DNA of 64,000 bases from Methylomarinovum tepidoasis (lineage in GTDB: Bacteria; Pseudomonadota; Gammaproteobacteria; Methylococcales; Methylothermaceae). The DNA lies in the NCBI RefSeq assembly GCF_030294985.1, contig NZ_AP024718.1:1317001-1381000 (forward strand), given 5' to 3'. Positions 32,646 to 42,400 of the stretch are shown here, in pieces (within the stretch, counting starts at the first letter, position 1; each line of letters opens with the position of its first letter). Below the pieces are notes generated by a model. The model searched no databases, was not told the DNA's origin, and saw only the letters and a program-made list of their open reading frames with translations. The position numbers and the translations under genes are program-made.

Positions 32646-33596
32646 ATGCAATCGCCCCGCATCCCGCTGGTCCGGTACCGCTTCCACTGCCGCGCCCTCG
32701 ACCCGATCCGCCTGCCGCACTATGCCGGTTCCACCTGGCGCGGAGCCTTCGGCCACGCCCTCAAGCGCACCGTCTGCGTCACCCGGATGCGCGACTGCCG
32801 TCAATGCCTGCTGTGGCGCCAGTGCGCCTACAGCGACATCTTCGAGACCCCGCCGCCGGAAGACACCCCGCTGCTGGCCGATTATCCCGCCGCCCCGCAT
32901 CCCTTCATCATCCACCCGGAGGCGACCGGTGGCGGCAGTTACGCGCCGGGCCAGCCGTTCCAGGTGGACCTGACCCTGATCGGCCGCGCCAACGCCCAGT
33001 TGCCCTATATCGTCCATGCCTGGCGGGTGATGGGGCGGCAGGGCGTGGGAAAGACGCGCAGCCGCTTCAAACTGGAAGCGGTGGCGCAGGCCGATGATGC
33101 CGGCTGGCGGGCGATCCACCGCGAGGGAGAACCGCTCACCCCCCGGCCGCCCGCCGTCCCCGTCCTGCCGCCGCCACCGGCGGAGCGCTGCCGGATGGTG
33201 CTGGAAACCCCGCTGCGCATCAAACACCAGGGCCGGCTGATGGGCGCCGCCGGCTTCTCCTTCCGCGGCCTGATCGCCAGCCTGTTGCGGCGGCTGTCGC
33301 TGTTGCAGCATTTCCACGGCGACGGGCCGCTCGAGGCCGACTTCCGCGCCCTGGTGGCGCGGGCCGGCGCGGTCCGCCCCCTCGAATGCGATCTGCGCTG
33401 GTACGACTGGACCCGCTATTCCGCCCGCCAGCGCACCAGGATGCAGATGGGCGGGCTGCTGGGGTGGATCGATTTCCGCGCCGAAGATCTGGAACCTTTC
33501 TGGCCCTGGCTCGCCGCCGGCCAATGGCTCCACGCCGGCAAAGGGGCCAGCATGGGGCTGGGGCGCTACCGCCTGGACGGCAAGCCTGCCGCCTGA
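32646..33596 (+). CDS. cas6: CRISPR RNA-processing endoribonuclease Cas6
   Basis: A 316-residue RAMP protein of the PF10040-type Cas6 group. LPHYAGSTWRGAFGHALKR is the N-terminal glycine/aromatic motif, a CxxC-type cluster (MRDCRQCLLWRQCAYSDIF) follows, and the C-terminal glycine-rich loop is GKGASMGLGRYRL. It cuts the pre-crRNA within the repeats. The start MQSPRIPLVRYRF at 32646 follows GGAGGCC; the longer open frame starts in the cas2-like gene and is rejected. It should process both arrays, since the repeat is the same. Confidence 0.9.
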   Translation: MQSPRIPLVRYRFHCRALDPIRLPHYAGSTWRGAFGHALKRTVCVTRMRDCRQCLLWRQCAYSDIFETPPPEDTPLLADYPAAPHPFIIHPEATGGGSYAPGQPFQVDLTLIGRANAQLPYIVHAWRVMGRQGVGKTRSRFKLEAVAQADDAGWRAIHREGEPLTPRPPAVPVLPPPPAERCRMVLETPLRIKHQGRLMGAAGFSFRGLIASLLRRLSLLQHFHGDGPLEADFRALVARAGAVRPLECDLRWYDWTRYSARQRTRMQMGGLLGWIDFRAEDLEPFWPWLAAGQWLHAGKGASMGLGRYRLDGKPAA

Positions 33597-33654
33597 GTTT
33601 TTTCCGCCCGCCTGGGGTAGATTTCCTCCATCGCCGAGCCGATGGAGGGCTTTC

Positions 33655-34569
33655 ATGGCCACCGTGTACGTGGATCACAGCGGCACCCGCATCCGCCTGC
33701 AAAGCGGCAGTCTGGTGCTGGAATCCCCCGCCGGCCGCCGCACCGTACCGGCCCGCCTGCTGCGCCGCCTGGTCATCACCGCCAAAAGCGAGCTCGACAG
33801 CGGCACCCTGAACCGGCTGGCGGAAGCCGGCATCGCCGTGGTCCTGCTCGATCCCCACCGCTGCCGCCGCCGCGCCCTGGTGCTGGGCGGTCACCAGCCC
33901 GACGCCGGGCTGCGCCTGGCGCAGTACCGCGCCGCTCAGGACACCGCCTTCCGGCTCGAAATCGCCCGCGCCCTGGTGCGGGCCAAACTGCAGCGCCAGC
34001 TGCGCTGGCTGGCCTCGTCGTCCTGCCCCTCCTGCGATGCCGCCCGCCGGCGCTTGCAAGGGATCCTGACGCGCCTGGACGGGATGGCCGACCCGGCCGG
34101 CCTGCGCGGTCTGGAAGGCAGCGCGGGACGGGCGTTCTTCGCCGCCTACCGGCGCCTGTTTCCGGACCACCTGGGCTTCGACGGCCGGCGCCGCCGCCCG
34201 CCGCCCGATCCGGTCAACGCCTGCCTGTCCCTGGGGTATGCCTTGCTGCACAGCCGCGCCGTCCAGGCCGCATGGAGCGCCGGCCTGGACCCGATGATCG
34301 GCTTCTACCACGAACCGGCCTGGGGGCGCGAATCCCTCGCCTGCGACCTGATCGAACCCTGGCGCCCCTGCATCGAACGGTGGGTGGCCGGGTGGTTCGG
34401 GCAGCGCTGGCTGGAAGCTGGTCATTTCTCCCGCCAGGGGGACAGCGTCCGCCTCGGCAAGGCCGGCCGCCAGCGCTTCTTCGGCGCTTTCGAAAAAGGC
34501 ATGCCGCCGGTCGAGCGCAGCCTGCGCCGTCAAATCCGCCACCTGATCCAGCGTCTGGAGAGGCTGTGA
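33655..34569 (+). CDS. cas1: CRISPR integrase Cas1
   Basis: A 304-residue Cas1. The N-terminal beta domain (VYVDHSGTRIRLQSGSLVLE) is followed by the helical catalytic domain with all three metal ligands: Glu in GLEGSAGRAFFAAY, His in PMIGFYHEPAWGRES, and Glu in CDLIEPWRPCIERW. It integrates new spacers with Cas2. Its stop overlaps the start of a second Cas1-like gene (TGATG). Confidence 0.95.
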   Translation: MATVYVDHSGTRIRLQSGSLVLESPAGRRTVPARLLRRLVITAKSELDSGTLNRLAEAGIAVVLLDPHRCRRRALVLGGHQPDAGLRLAQYRAAQDTAFRLEIARALVRAKLQRQLRWLASSSCPSCDAARRRLQGILTRLDGMADPAGLRGLEGSAGRAFFAAYRRLFPDHLGFDGRRRRPPPDPVNACLSLGYALLHSRAVQAAWSAGLDPMIGFYHEPAWGRESLACDLIEPWRPCIERWVAGWFGQRWLEAGHFSRQGDSVRLGKAGRQRFFGAFEKGMPPVERSLRRQIRHLIQRLERL

Positions 34570-35324
34570 TGCTGCAACCCGTCTATCTCAACAGTCCCGG
34601 CGTCGTCCGGGTCACCCTCGAAGGCCCGGCCCTGCGCATTCACAGCCGCCACGAAGCGGACCGCTTCCTGCCGCTCGCCCGCCTGGCGCGCATCGTCAGC
34701 CGCGGCCGGATTCAATGGAGCACCGCCGCCCTGCTGCAATGCCTCCAGACCGGCGTGCCCGTCACCTTCCTCGACTCGGAGGGGCGGGCCGTCGGCCTCT
34801 GCATCAGCGCCTGGCCCCACTACAGCCCTCTGAACGAATTGCTCGAAGGGGTCGTCGCCAGCCCCGAAGGCCCGGCGCGGCTGGTGGACTGGTTCCGCAG
34901 CCAGAGCCGCTGCCGCCTGCTGAAGCTGCTGCGTCGCCACCGGCTCGATCCCCCGGACCTGCGCATCCGCACCGTGCGCCGGTATCTGCGTCAAGGGTGG
35001 CGGCAGCGCCACGACACCCCCGAACCGGTCACGCCGCTCAAGCCGCTGTTGCTGGCCCAGCTGGTCGAGGTGCTCACCAGCTACCGTATCGACCCGTCCC
35101 TGCTGGAAGCCGGCCCCGGTTGGGCCGGGCTGGCCGCCTATCTGGGCGGCGTTCTGGAATGGGAATTGTGGCGCCTGGCCCTGAACGGGCGGCTGGCGGA
35201 CGCCGACACGCCCCGTCGCCGGGTGGCCGCCTATCAGCGCCACGCCGACCTCCTCGACACCCGAATGCGTCAACTCGTCGGCCAGCTGTGGCGCTGGCTG
35301 GAACAGGAGGGCCCGATTTCATGA
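34569..35324 (+). CDS. Cas1-like protein without catalytic residues
   Basis: A 251-residue protein. Its first 80 residues (PVYLNSPGVVRVTLEGPALR ... LLQCLQTGVPVTFLDSEGRA) track the Cas1 beta domain closely. The rest is helical (LAQLVEVLTSYRIDPSLLEA, GWAGLAAYLGGVLEWELWRL), but I find no counterpart of the GxEG, FYHEP and DLxEPxRP metal-binding motifs. It is therefore probably a structural partner rather than an integrase. It is coupled to cas1 (TGATG) and to cas2 (ATGA), so its product is made in step with both. Confidence 0.75.
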   Translation: MLQPVYLNSPGVVRVTLEGPALRIHSRHEADRFLPLARLARIVSRGRIQWSTAALLQCLQTGVPVTFLDSEGRAVGLCISAWPHYSPLNELLEGVVASPEGPARLVDWFRSQSRCRLLKLLRRHRLDPPDLRIRTVRRYLRQGWRQRHDTPEPVTPLKPLLLAQLVEVLTSYRIDPSLLEAGPGWAGLAAYLGGVLEWELWRLALNGRLADADTPRRRVAAYQRHADLLDTRMRQLVGQLWRWLEQEGPIS

Positions 35325-35647
35325 GCCTGCACGCCAAGCACCCCCATCTGGTTTGCTACGATATCGCCGATCCCCGCCGCCTGCAGCGGGTCCACCGCTA
35401 TCTGAAGAAATTGGGGCTGCCGTTGCAGTATTCGGTGTTCCTGCTTTTCCTCGACGCCCCGGGACGCCAGCGGCTCGCCGCCGCCCTGCTGGAAATGATC
35501 GATCCCCGCCACGACGACGTGCGCATCTATCCGCTGCCCCGCCGTCCCGATTGGCAATGGTGGGGCAAGCCTCTGTGGCCGGACGGCATCCTGCTGCCCG
35601 GCCTGGACTTGCCAACACCGCTGAATGGGGCTAAATTTGACCAATGA
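35321..35647 (+). CDS. cas2: CRISPR-associated Cas2 (canonical)
   Basis: A 108-residue protein: HLVCYDIADPRRLQRVHRYL has the conserved Asp and is followed by KLGLPLQYSVFLLFLDA and VRIYPLPRRPDW, the usual Cas2 fold order. Cas2 dimers bridge Cas1 dimers in the integration complex. The ATG at 35321 overlaps the Cas1-like stop. It ends the rightward operon 36 bp before the leader of array 2. Confidence 0.92.
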   Translation: MSLHAKHPHLVCYDIADPRRLQRVHRYLKKLGLPLQYSVFLLFLDAPGRQRLAAALLEMIDPRHDDVRIYPLPRRPDWQWWGKPLWPDGILLPGLDLPTPLNGAKFDQ

Positions 35648-35683
35648 GCGAGGGAGTGTCCTCATTACCAGTAGTTATCGGCA

Positions 35684-35771
35684 TATAACCATTGCTCGAC
35701 CCAAATGAGAATGATTCTCTCGAACTGGCTCTGTAACGATTTGATTTCATTGAGGAAAAAAGGAGGGTGCA
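35684..35771 (+). promoter_or_regulatory. Leader of CRISPR array 2
   Basis: An 88-bp block matching the leader of array 1 in inverse orientation with three mismatches, beginning at TATAACCATTGCTCG and ending GGAGGGTGCA against the first repeat. It contains GAGAATGATTCTC (35707-35719), a 13-bp dyad similar to a Fur box. It lies just downstream of cas2, so read-through from the cas operon could add to its own promoter. Confidence 0.85.
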
Positions 35772-36017
35772 GTCTAGAAAGCGACCTGTTTGAAAAGGGA
35801 TTAAGACTTCAGTTCTTCGGCAAACGTTATCAGCTCATTCGTCTAGAAAGCGACCTGTTTGAAAAGGGATTAAGACCCAGCACCAGCAAGTTCCTCAAGC
35901 GCCCCCGGGTGTCTAGAAAGCGACCTGTTTGAAAAGGGATTAAGACTCAAACCCGAAAAAGGTTCCGATGCGGCGACCATAGTCTAGAAAGCGACCTGTT
36001 TGAAAAGGGATTAAGAC
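35772..36017 (+). CRISPR. CRISPR array 2 (4 repeats, 3 spacers)
   Basis: Four identical 36-bp repeats at 35772-35807, 35841-35876, 35911-35946 and 35982-36017, starting GTCTAGAAAGCG and ending GGGATTAAGAC. Spacers are 33, 34 and 35 bp. After the last repeat come 23 bases without a further repeat and then the left flank of the TnpB element, so the distal end may have been cut. If Cas6 leaves an 8-nt handle as in other type III systems, it would be ATTAAGAC. Confidence 0.98.
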
Positions 36018-36040
36018 GACACGGTGGTGTCACTTTTCAC

Positions 36041-37712
36041 GCAGCCAATGCGCTATCGCCAGGCTGATCGTGTGCCTCATCGTCCTGCGCCGGGTTGACC
36101 GAATAGCGCCGCGCAAGCCCCTGCCGGAAGGCTAGGGATAAGCGGCGCCCTGTAGCTGGTTGTATACTATCGCCATGTCCAAGCGCAGCCCATCGCCCTC
36201 GTTCGTTCTGGAACTGCCCTTCGGGTCGATAGGGCGGCAGAGCGTGTTTTGATGGCCCGCTTCGAGGCGGCAAGGCAGCTGTACAACGCCTGCCTGGGGG
36301 AGGCCCTGCGGCGGTTGGACCGGATGCGGTCCTCCAGGGATTGGCAGGCGGCCCAGCAGATACCCAGGGAGCAGAAGCAGGCAAGGCGGGCGGCGTTCGA
36401 CGGGCTGCAACAGCGTTTCGGTTTCAGCGCCCATGCCATCGAGGCGTATGGCACGGCCTGCAAGAATGCCTGCTGGATTGGCGATCATCTCGACGCTCAC
36501 GTCACCCAGAAGACAGCCCTCCGGGCCTTCAACGCGGTGGAGCAGTACCGCTTAGGCAAGCGGGGCCGGCCCCGGTTCAAGGGCCGGATCAAGGCGCTGC
36601 AATCGGTCGAAGGCAAGAGCAACGCGGCAGGCATCCGCTGGCGCGGCGACCGGGTGGAATGGAAGGGAGTGGTGCTGCGCCCCCTGTTCGACCGTAAGGA
36701 CAAGCATGGTGTGCAAACCTTCGCCCTGCAATGCCGGGTCAAGTACGTCCGGCTGGTGTGGCGCCAGCTTCGGGGGCGGCGGCGCTGGTACGTCCAGCTG
36801 GTGCTGGAAGGCCGGCCCAAGTGGAAGGACAAGCACCCCATCGGCGAAGGCGACGTGGGCCTGGACATCGGCCCCTCCACCATCGCCGCGGTGGGGGAAG
36901 AAGAAGCCCTGCTGGAACCCTTCTGCCCCTCGGTCGAATATCTGGGCAGGAAGATCCGGCGGATTCAACGGGCCATGGACCGCTCCCGGCGGGCCACCAA
37001 CCCCGACAACTACCACCCGGATGGGACGGTCAAGAAAGGCCCCCAGCGCTGGGTCCATTCCCACGGCTATCTGAGGCTCCAGGCCGAGCTTCGGGAATTG
37101 CAGCGCCGTATGGCAGAAGCCCGCAAGACCGAACACGGCCGGCTGGCCAATAGGCTCATGGCTATGGGACGGGTCTTCAAGACCGAAGCCGTCTCCATCC
37201 GGGCCTGGCAAAAGCGCTTCGGGCGCAGTATCCGCGACCGGGCGCCGTCCCTGTTTCTGAACCGGCTGAACCGCAAGGCTGAAAGCGCCGGCGGGAGGCT
37301 GGAAACCTTTCCGACCCGCACCACCCGGTTGAGCCAGGTGTGCCACCACTGCGGGTCGGTCGAGAAAAAGCCCCTCTCCCAACGCATCCACGCCTGCGGG
37401 TGTGGTGTTGTCATGCAACGCGACCTCTACAGCGCGTTTCTGGCCCGCTGCGTTGAAGGAGAGGCCCTCCACGTGGGGCTGGCGCGCGAGCGCTGGCCGG
37501 GTGCGGAACCGCTCCTTCGGGCGGCGTGGAGGCGAGCAACCTGCGATGGCAAGGGCAAGGTTCCTGCCACCTTCGGGGCTTTTCGGAGGCAGAGCGGGTC
37601 GTCCGGAGAAGGCGGGACAGCCAAACCCAAGGCTTTCATGCCCGGAAGGGATGGAAGAGAGGCGGCGGCGGTTTCCGCCAGAACCCCCTGCCTTTAGGCG
37701 TGGGGAGGTTCA
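36041..37712 (+). mobile_element. IS200/IS605-type (IS1341-like) TnpB element, approximate ends
   Basis: It contains only a tnpB-type gene, no tnpA. TTCAC at 36036-36040 would be a typical target/TAM next to the left end. At the right, CCCCTGCCTTTAGGCGTGGGG (37685-37705) forms the hairpin expected at the right end and in the omega-RNA scaffold, followed by AGGTTCA. Both ends are estimated by eye. The left 130 bp hold a TATACT-like -10 box and the ribosome region, but no other gene. The element abuts the distal end of CRISPR array 2. Confidence 0.6.
36175..37697 (+). pseudogene. tnpB: TnpB-family RNA-guided nuclease gene with a 5' frameshift
   Basis: The downstream frame (from 36249) encodes most of a TnpB: LMARFEAARQLYNACLGEAL, the RuvC-I motif GDVGLDIGPSTIAAVG, the zinc ribbon CHHCGS...CGCG and the final RuvC aspartate in MQRDLYSAFL. 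The expected start is ATG 36175 (MSKRSPSPSFVLELP), but this frame hits a TGA at 36250. One extra C in the CCC run near 36214-36217 would give FVLELPLRVDRAAERVLMARF, a standard TnpB N-terminus. So a single-base deletion, slippage site or sequence error. The C-terminal tail after the zinc ribbon (about 70 residues) overlaps the presumed omega-RNA. Confidence 0.8.
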
Positions 37713-37722
37713 GGCAGAACAT

Positions 37723-39435
37723 CTATTCCCACCCCAACCGCTCGGCTAGGCCGGAGGCGCGCTCGACCTGCCTTTTTAATCCTGTCTCCAGCGCGTTTTT
37801 CGGCCCGGCCAGGATGCAGCGTTTTCGGGCCCGGGTGATTCCCGTGTAGATCAGTTCCCGGGTCAGCACCGGCGTTTCCGGCGGCGGCAGGAGCAGCAGC
37901 ACCGCATCGAACTCCGAGCCCTGGGCGCGGTGGACGGTCATGGCCCAGGCCTTTTGCCAGTGGGGGAGCTGGCGCAGAGGAATGCGGCGGATTTCATCGC
38001 CGCTGGGGAAGCAGGCGCGGAGATGGCCTTCCTCTTGCCAGAGAATGCCGATGTCGCCGTTGAACAGTCCGGTTTCGTAATCGTTGCGGGTGATGAGGAT
38101 CGGCAAGCCGTGATAGGGGCGGGCGGGATCGGCGATCTTCCCCCACCGGGAGAGGCCGGTCTCGAACCGGGTCGTCAGTCCCTCCTCCCCCCAGGGACCT
38201 GCGTGCACGGCGGTCAGGACCCGGGATTTGGCCAGCGCCGCCAGGGCTTCTCCCACCGTGGACGCCTCGAGCACCGGGCGGTAATGGCGGTCCATCCATT
38301 TGAGCACGTGCCGGTCCGGCGCTTCATCGGCCTGCGGCCAGAAATCCACCTCTTTCTCCTCTTTCAGGCAGGCTTTCGCGGCGGCGGTTTTGCCTTCCCG
38401 CACCGCCTGCGCCAGGCGCCCGATTCCCTGGTCGCTGGAAAAGCGGTGGCTGCGGCGCAGCTCCACGATGGCGTCGTGAATGCCCCCGAACAGCTCGGGA
38501 TCGTCGCCCGGATCGGCCTCCAGCCGTTCGAGCCAGGCGGCCATCTCCTGGCTGTAGGCCAGACGCCGGCCCCGGCCGGTGATGTCTCCCAGCACGCTGC
38601 CGGCTTCCACCGAGGCCAGCTGATGACGGTCGCCCAGCAGGATCAGCCGGGATTGCGGCGGCAGCGCGGCCATCAGGCGGGCCATCAGCTCCTGGTCCAC
38701 CATCGAGGCCTCATCGACGATCAGGGCGTCGAGGGGGAGGGGATGGTCCGGCCCGTGGGGATCGGCGCGGCCGATGCCCAGCAGCCGGTGCAGGGTGGCC
38801 GCCCGCTCCGGAATCCCGGCCCCGAATCCCGGCGGCAGGCCCGCCCTGCCGGCCGCCAGCGACTCGGCCAGGCGGCCGGCGGCCTTGCCCGTGGGGGCCG
38901 CCAGTCCCAGGCGCAGCCCCGGGCGCAGATGTTGCCACAGGGCGATCAGGCGCAGCACCGTGGTGGTCTTGCCGGTGCCGGGACCGCCGGTGATGACCGC
39001 AAAACGGCGGGCGCAGGCCACGGCCACGGCGGTCTTCTGCTCGCCGCTTTCGGGAAACAGCTTTTTGAGGGTGGGACGGATCTTGTCAGTCTCGGCCAGA
39101 GAATCGAATTCCAGCCGTGCGAGAATGCCCTCGGCGATGGTTTTCTCCGCCTCGTGGTGGCGGGCCAGATACAGGCGGTGGCCGTCGAGGACCAGGGGTT
39201 TTCCCGGCCCGATGTGGGGATGGGCCAGCAGTTGCTCACGCCAGGCATTTATATCCGGACAAAGGGGGCCGTCCTCCCCCAAAGGACGCCCGGCCCAGGC
39301 GTTGAGATCCAGACAGGTTTCCCCGGCCTGACAGCGTTCCACCAGCCAGGCCACGGTGCGTTCCACCAGGCCTTCGGCCCCGAGGAAACGGGGAAAATGG
39401 CGGGCCAGGGGAGAAAGATCGGTCATGCCGCTCAT
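37723..39435 (-). CDS. recD: Exodeoxyribonuclease V alpha subunit RecD
   Basis: A 570-residue SF1 helicase subunit. Walker A is VITGGPGTGKTTTVLRLIA, Walker B LIVDEASMVDQELM, with LLGDRHQLASVEAGSVLGDI and the C-terminal AMTVHRAQGSEFDAV and YTGITRARKRC. RecD gives RecBCD its fast 5'-3' motor and regulates the nuclease. The gene follows recB with a 4-bp overlap and ends close to the TnpB element. An ATG at 39423 (MTDLSPLARHF) is an alternative start. Confidence 0.95.
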   Translation of the reverse strand: MSGMTDLSPLARHFPRFLGAEGLVERTVAWLVERCQAGETCLDLNAWAGRPLGEDGPLCPDINAWREQLLAHPHIGPGKPLVLDGHRLYLARHHEAEKTIAEGILARLEFDSLAETDKIRPTLKKLFPESGEQKTAVAVACARRFAVITGGPGTGKTTTVLRLIALWQHLRPGLRLGLAAPTGKAAGRLAESLAAGRAGLPPGFGAGIPERAATLHRLLGIGRADPHGPDHPLPLDALIVDEASMVDQELMARLMAALPPQSRLILLGDRHQLASVEAGSVLGDITGRGRRLAYSQEMAAWLERLEADPGDDPELFGGIHDAIVELRRSHRFSSDQGIGRLAQAVREGKTAAAKACLKEEKEVDFWPQADEAPDRHVLKWMDRHYRPVLEASTVGEALAALAKSRVLTAVHAGPWGEEGLTTRFETGLSRWGKIADPARPYHGLPILITRNDYETGLFNGDIGILWQEEGHLRACFPSGDEIRRIPLRQLPHWQKAWAMTVHRAQGSEFDAVLLLLPPPETPVLTRELIYTGITRARKRCILAGPKNALETGLKRQVERASGLAERLGWE

Positions 39436-42400
39436 CGTGGAAACACCTCGGTATCGAGCCGTTCGATCAGGGCGCGGGGCGGGCGGGTGGAAAAGATGCC
39501 GTAGCGGCGCTTTCCAGGGCGCATCCCGCGCAGGAAGAGGTAGAACACCCCGCCAAAGTGAGTGGCGTAATCGTAGTCCCTCAGGCGCACCCTCAGATAG
39601 CGGTGCAGGGCCAGGGTGTAGAGGGCGTACTGGAGATCGTAACGGCGCTGGCGGATCTCCTCGCCCATCCGCTTCGGGCCGTAGTCCCTCAGGCGGGCGC
39701 CGAGAAAATCGCTTTTGAAGTCGGCGATCCAGTATCGGCCTTCGTGTTCGAACACCAGGTCGATGACACCGGTGACCAGACCTTCGAACGCCTCCAGGCT
39801 CAGGGGCGGGCGCTCGCCTTTGGGTTCCAGTTCATTAAGACAGGCTTCCAGGGTTTTCGGATCGACCGGCCCGGTGGCGAAATCGAACGACAGCTCCCGC
39901 AGCTGCCGCTCCAGGGGGATGCCGGCCAGGGTCAGGCCGGGTTGCAGCGGCGTTTGGGCGACCTTCTCGAGCCAGTCCAGCAGGCCGGGCTCCATGTCTT
40001 CAGGATCGAGGCCGTGACGGGGGGCCAGGCGTTGGACCAGCGCCGGGATCTGCGCCGCCAGGGAGCCGGCGAAATCGAGGTGCTCCAGCAGTTCGTGGAG
40101 AAAGGCCCCGACCAGGGGACCTGCCGGATAGGCCAGGGCCGGATCGGTGACCGCCTCGTCGCGCGGTACCGACGGCGGCCGCGGCAGCCCTTCGCTCATG
40201 GCGGTGTAGGACTGGACCTGCCAGATGCGTTCCAGCCGGCGCTGGAACCGGGCCGGCTCCAGATCCTGCGGCGGCGGACGCCGCTGCCGGGTTGCCGCGG
40301 CGTCCCCTTCAGGCTCCGGCAGGGGCAGAACCCGGATGTGCTCGGATACGGCCAGCTTCTCCAGCCAGGCCGGATCGACCTTGCCGGGCTTGATCTCCCG
40401 GTCGCTGCCCGACAGCAGCCGGGCCAGGGCGGTTCTGCCGGCATGGCCTTCCCGGGTGCCGGCCGGGCCGAAGGCCAGGTAGAGGGCGCTTTCGGCGCGG
40501 GTGAGGGCGACGTACAGCAGGCGGATGTCCTCGGCAAGCCGTTCGGCCTCGGCCCGCCGCATGGCCTCGCTGTCCTTGTCCGGCTCGAAGGTGGCCCGCC
40601 GGATTCCTTTCTCGTCGTGCCACAATACCAGTCCCTCGGCCTTGCGGGGGCGGCAGGAAAACAGGAAGGGAACGAAAACGATGGGATACTGCAGGCCCTT
40701 GGCGGCATGGATGGTGGCGATGCGCACCAGTTTTTCGTCGTCTTCCAGGCGCAGCTCGTTGGCCTCCCCGTGCCGTTCCGCCCGGGTCCGGCGCACCCAG
40801 GTCAGACAGGCGTCGATGCCGGCATGGGTGCGGGCCGCCTGATGGATGAGCTCTCCCAGATGGATGAGATTGGTCAGCCGCCGGGCCGGATCGCCGCTGC
40901 GGTTGAGGCGCCCGGGCAGCCCGATGCGGCCGAGCAGATGCCAGAACGCCGGCAGAAAGCCCTGTTCCAGCCAGCGGCTGCGGGTCGTCTCCAGGGTTTC
41001 CACCCATTCGGCCCAGCCGCGCTCGTCGGCCAGGCGCCGGCCGATTTCCTCCAGGGTCAGCCCCAGCAGGGGCGAGGCCAGGGCCCGGCGGGCCAGCCGA
41101 CGGTCCTCGGGGGCGGCGACCGCCTCGAGCAGTTGCACCAGGCCCTCGGCTTCCTCGCTCTCCCAAACGCTGTCGCGGGAGATGAGCACCGCCGGAATAC
41201 CCAGGGCGGCCAGCGCCCGTTTTATCCGGGCCCCTTCGCGGGAAGTCGGCACCAGTACCGCCACGTCGCCGGCCTGGACAGGATCGTCTCCCAGCTTGGT
41301 GGTTTTGGCTTCCCCCTCGGCCAGGAGGGCGGCGATTTCAGCGGCGACCGCCCGGGCCACCCTGTCCCGGGCCTCGTCCAGATTCAGCGGCTTGGGCTTT
41401 TCGGTCTCATCCCAGGGCAGTTGCCAGACGGTGACCGGCGGCTGGCCATTGCGTATCAGATGCCGGTGTCGTTGCGGCGCCGGCTCTGCCGCAATGAAGG
41501 GGATATTCTCGTCCAGGAAGGGATTTTCCGTGATTTGGAAGAAGCGGTTGACCGCCTCGATCAGGCCCGGGGTAGAGCGCCAGTTGGTGACCAGCGTCCA
41601 GCGGTTTTCCTTCGGGATCTCGGCCTTGGCGCGGAGATAGATGAACAGATCGGCATCGCGGAAGCTGTAGATGGCCTGCTTGGGATCGCCGATGAGCGTC
41701 AGGCAGATGTCGTCCCGATCCCGGTAGATCCGGCGGAAGATCCGGTACTGGATCGGATCGGTATCCTGGAACTCGTCCACCATGGCCACCGGGAACCGCT
41801 CGGCCAGGTGGCCGGCCAGCTGCGGCGCGTCGGCCAGGGCCTGGTCGAGGCCGGTCAGCAGGTCGTCGAAGGTGCGAAGGCCCTGGCGGCGCTTGGCCTC
41901 GGCGGTTTGCTCGCGGACGTATTGCAGGGCGTCGTGGAAACAGCTGTGGGCCAGATCGGCCTGGATTTCCTGATAGGTTTTCCAGAAGATGCCGCAGGCG
42001 TCGAGGAAGGGATCCTGAGGCGCCGGCCCTGCATTTTTCTTCAAGCTGCTCTTTAGTTTCTGCGGCGTCAGCAGTTCCAGCTTGTCCGGGACGCTGTCGA
42101 TGCCGGGATTGCGGAAAAAGGCTTCGAGCTGTTCGAATGCCTGTTCCAAGGCGGCCTGTTTGTAGCCGCCATTGCGCTTGAGAGCCGGACAATCGCTGAG
42201 CTGGCGGCAAATCTTCCCTTTAACCCCGGGCCATTGCCCCGCCAACGTGGCAAGTTGCGCCCTCAGTTTGGGGAGGGTCTTCCGGATTTGCGCCAGGGGC
42301 TGTGGCGCCGGGTCCAGTTGTGGCGGTTCGGGACGGTCCAGGGCCTTCATGGTCTGGCAGAAGCGCTCGAAACCGCCGACGGCCCGTTCGATCAGGGCGG

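Noticed and set aside
18203-35771. Type III-B (Cmr) assignment
   Set aside because: The gene set is csm1-csm5 with a Csm2-type small subunit; no cmr-type subunits are seen.
36018-36040. A fifth repeat or spacer of array 2
   Set aside because: No further repeat follows on either side of the TnpB element, so the bases cannot be assigned as a spacer.
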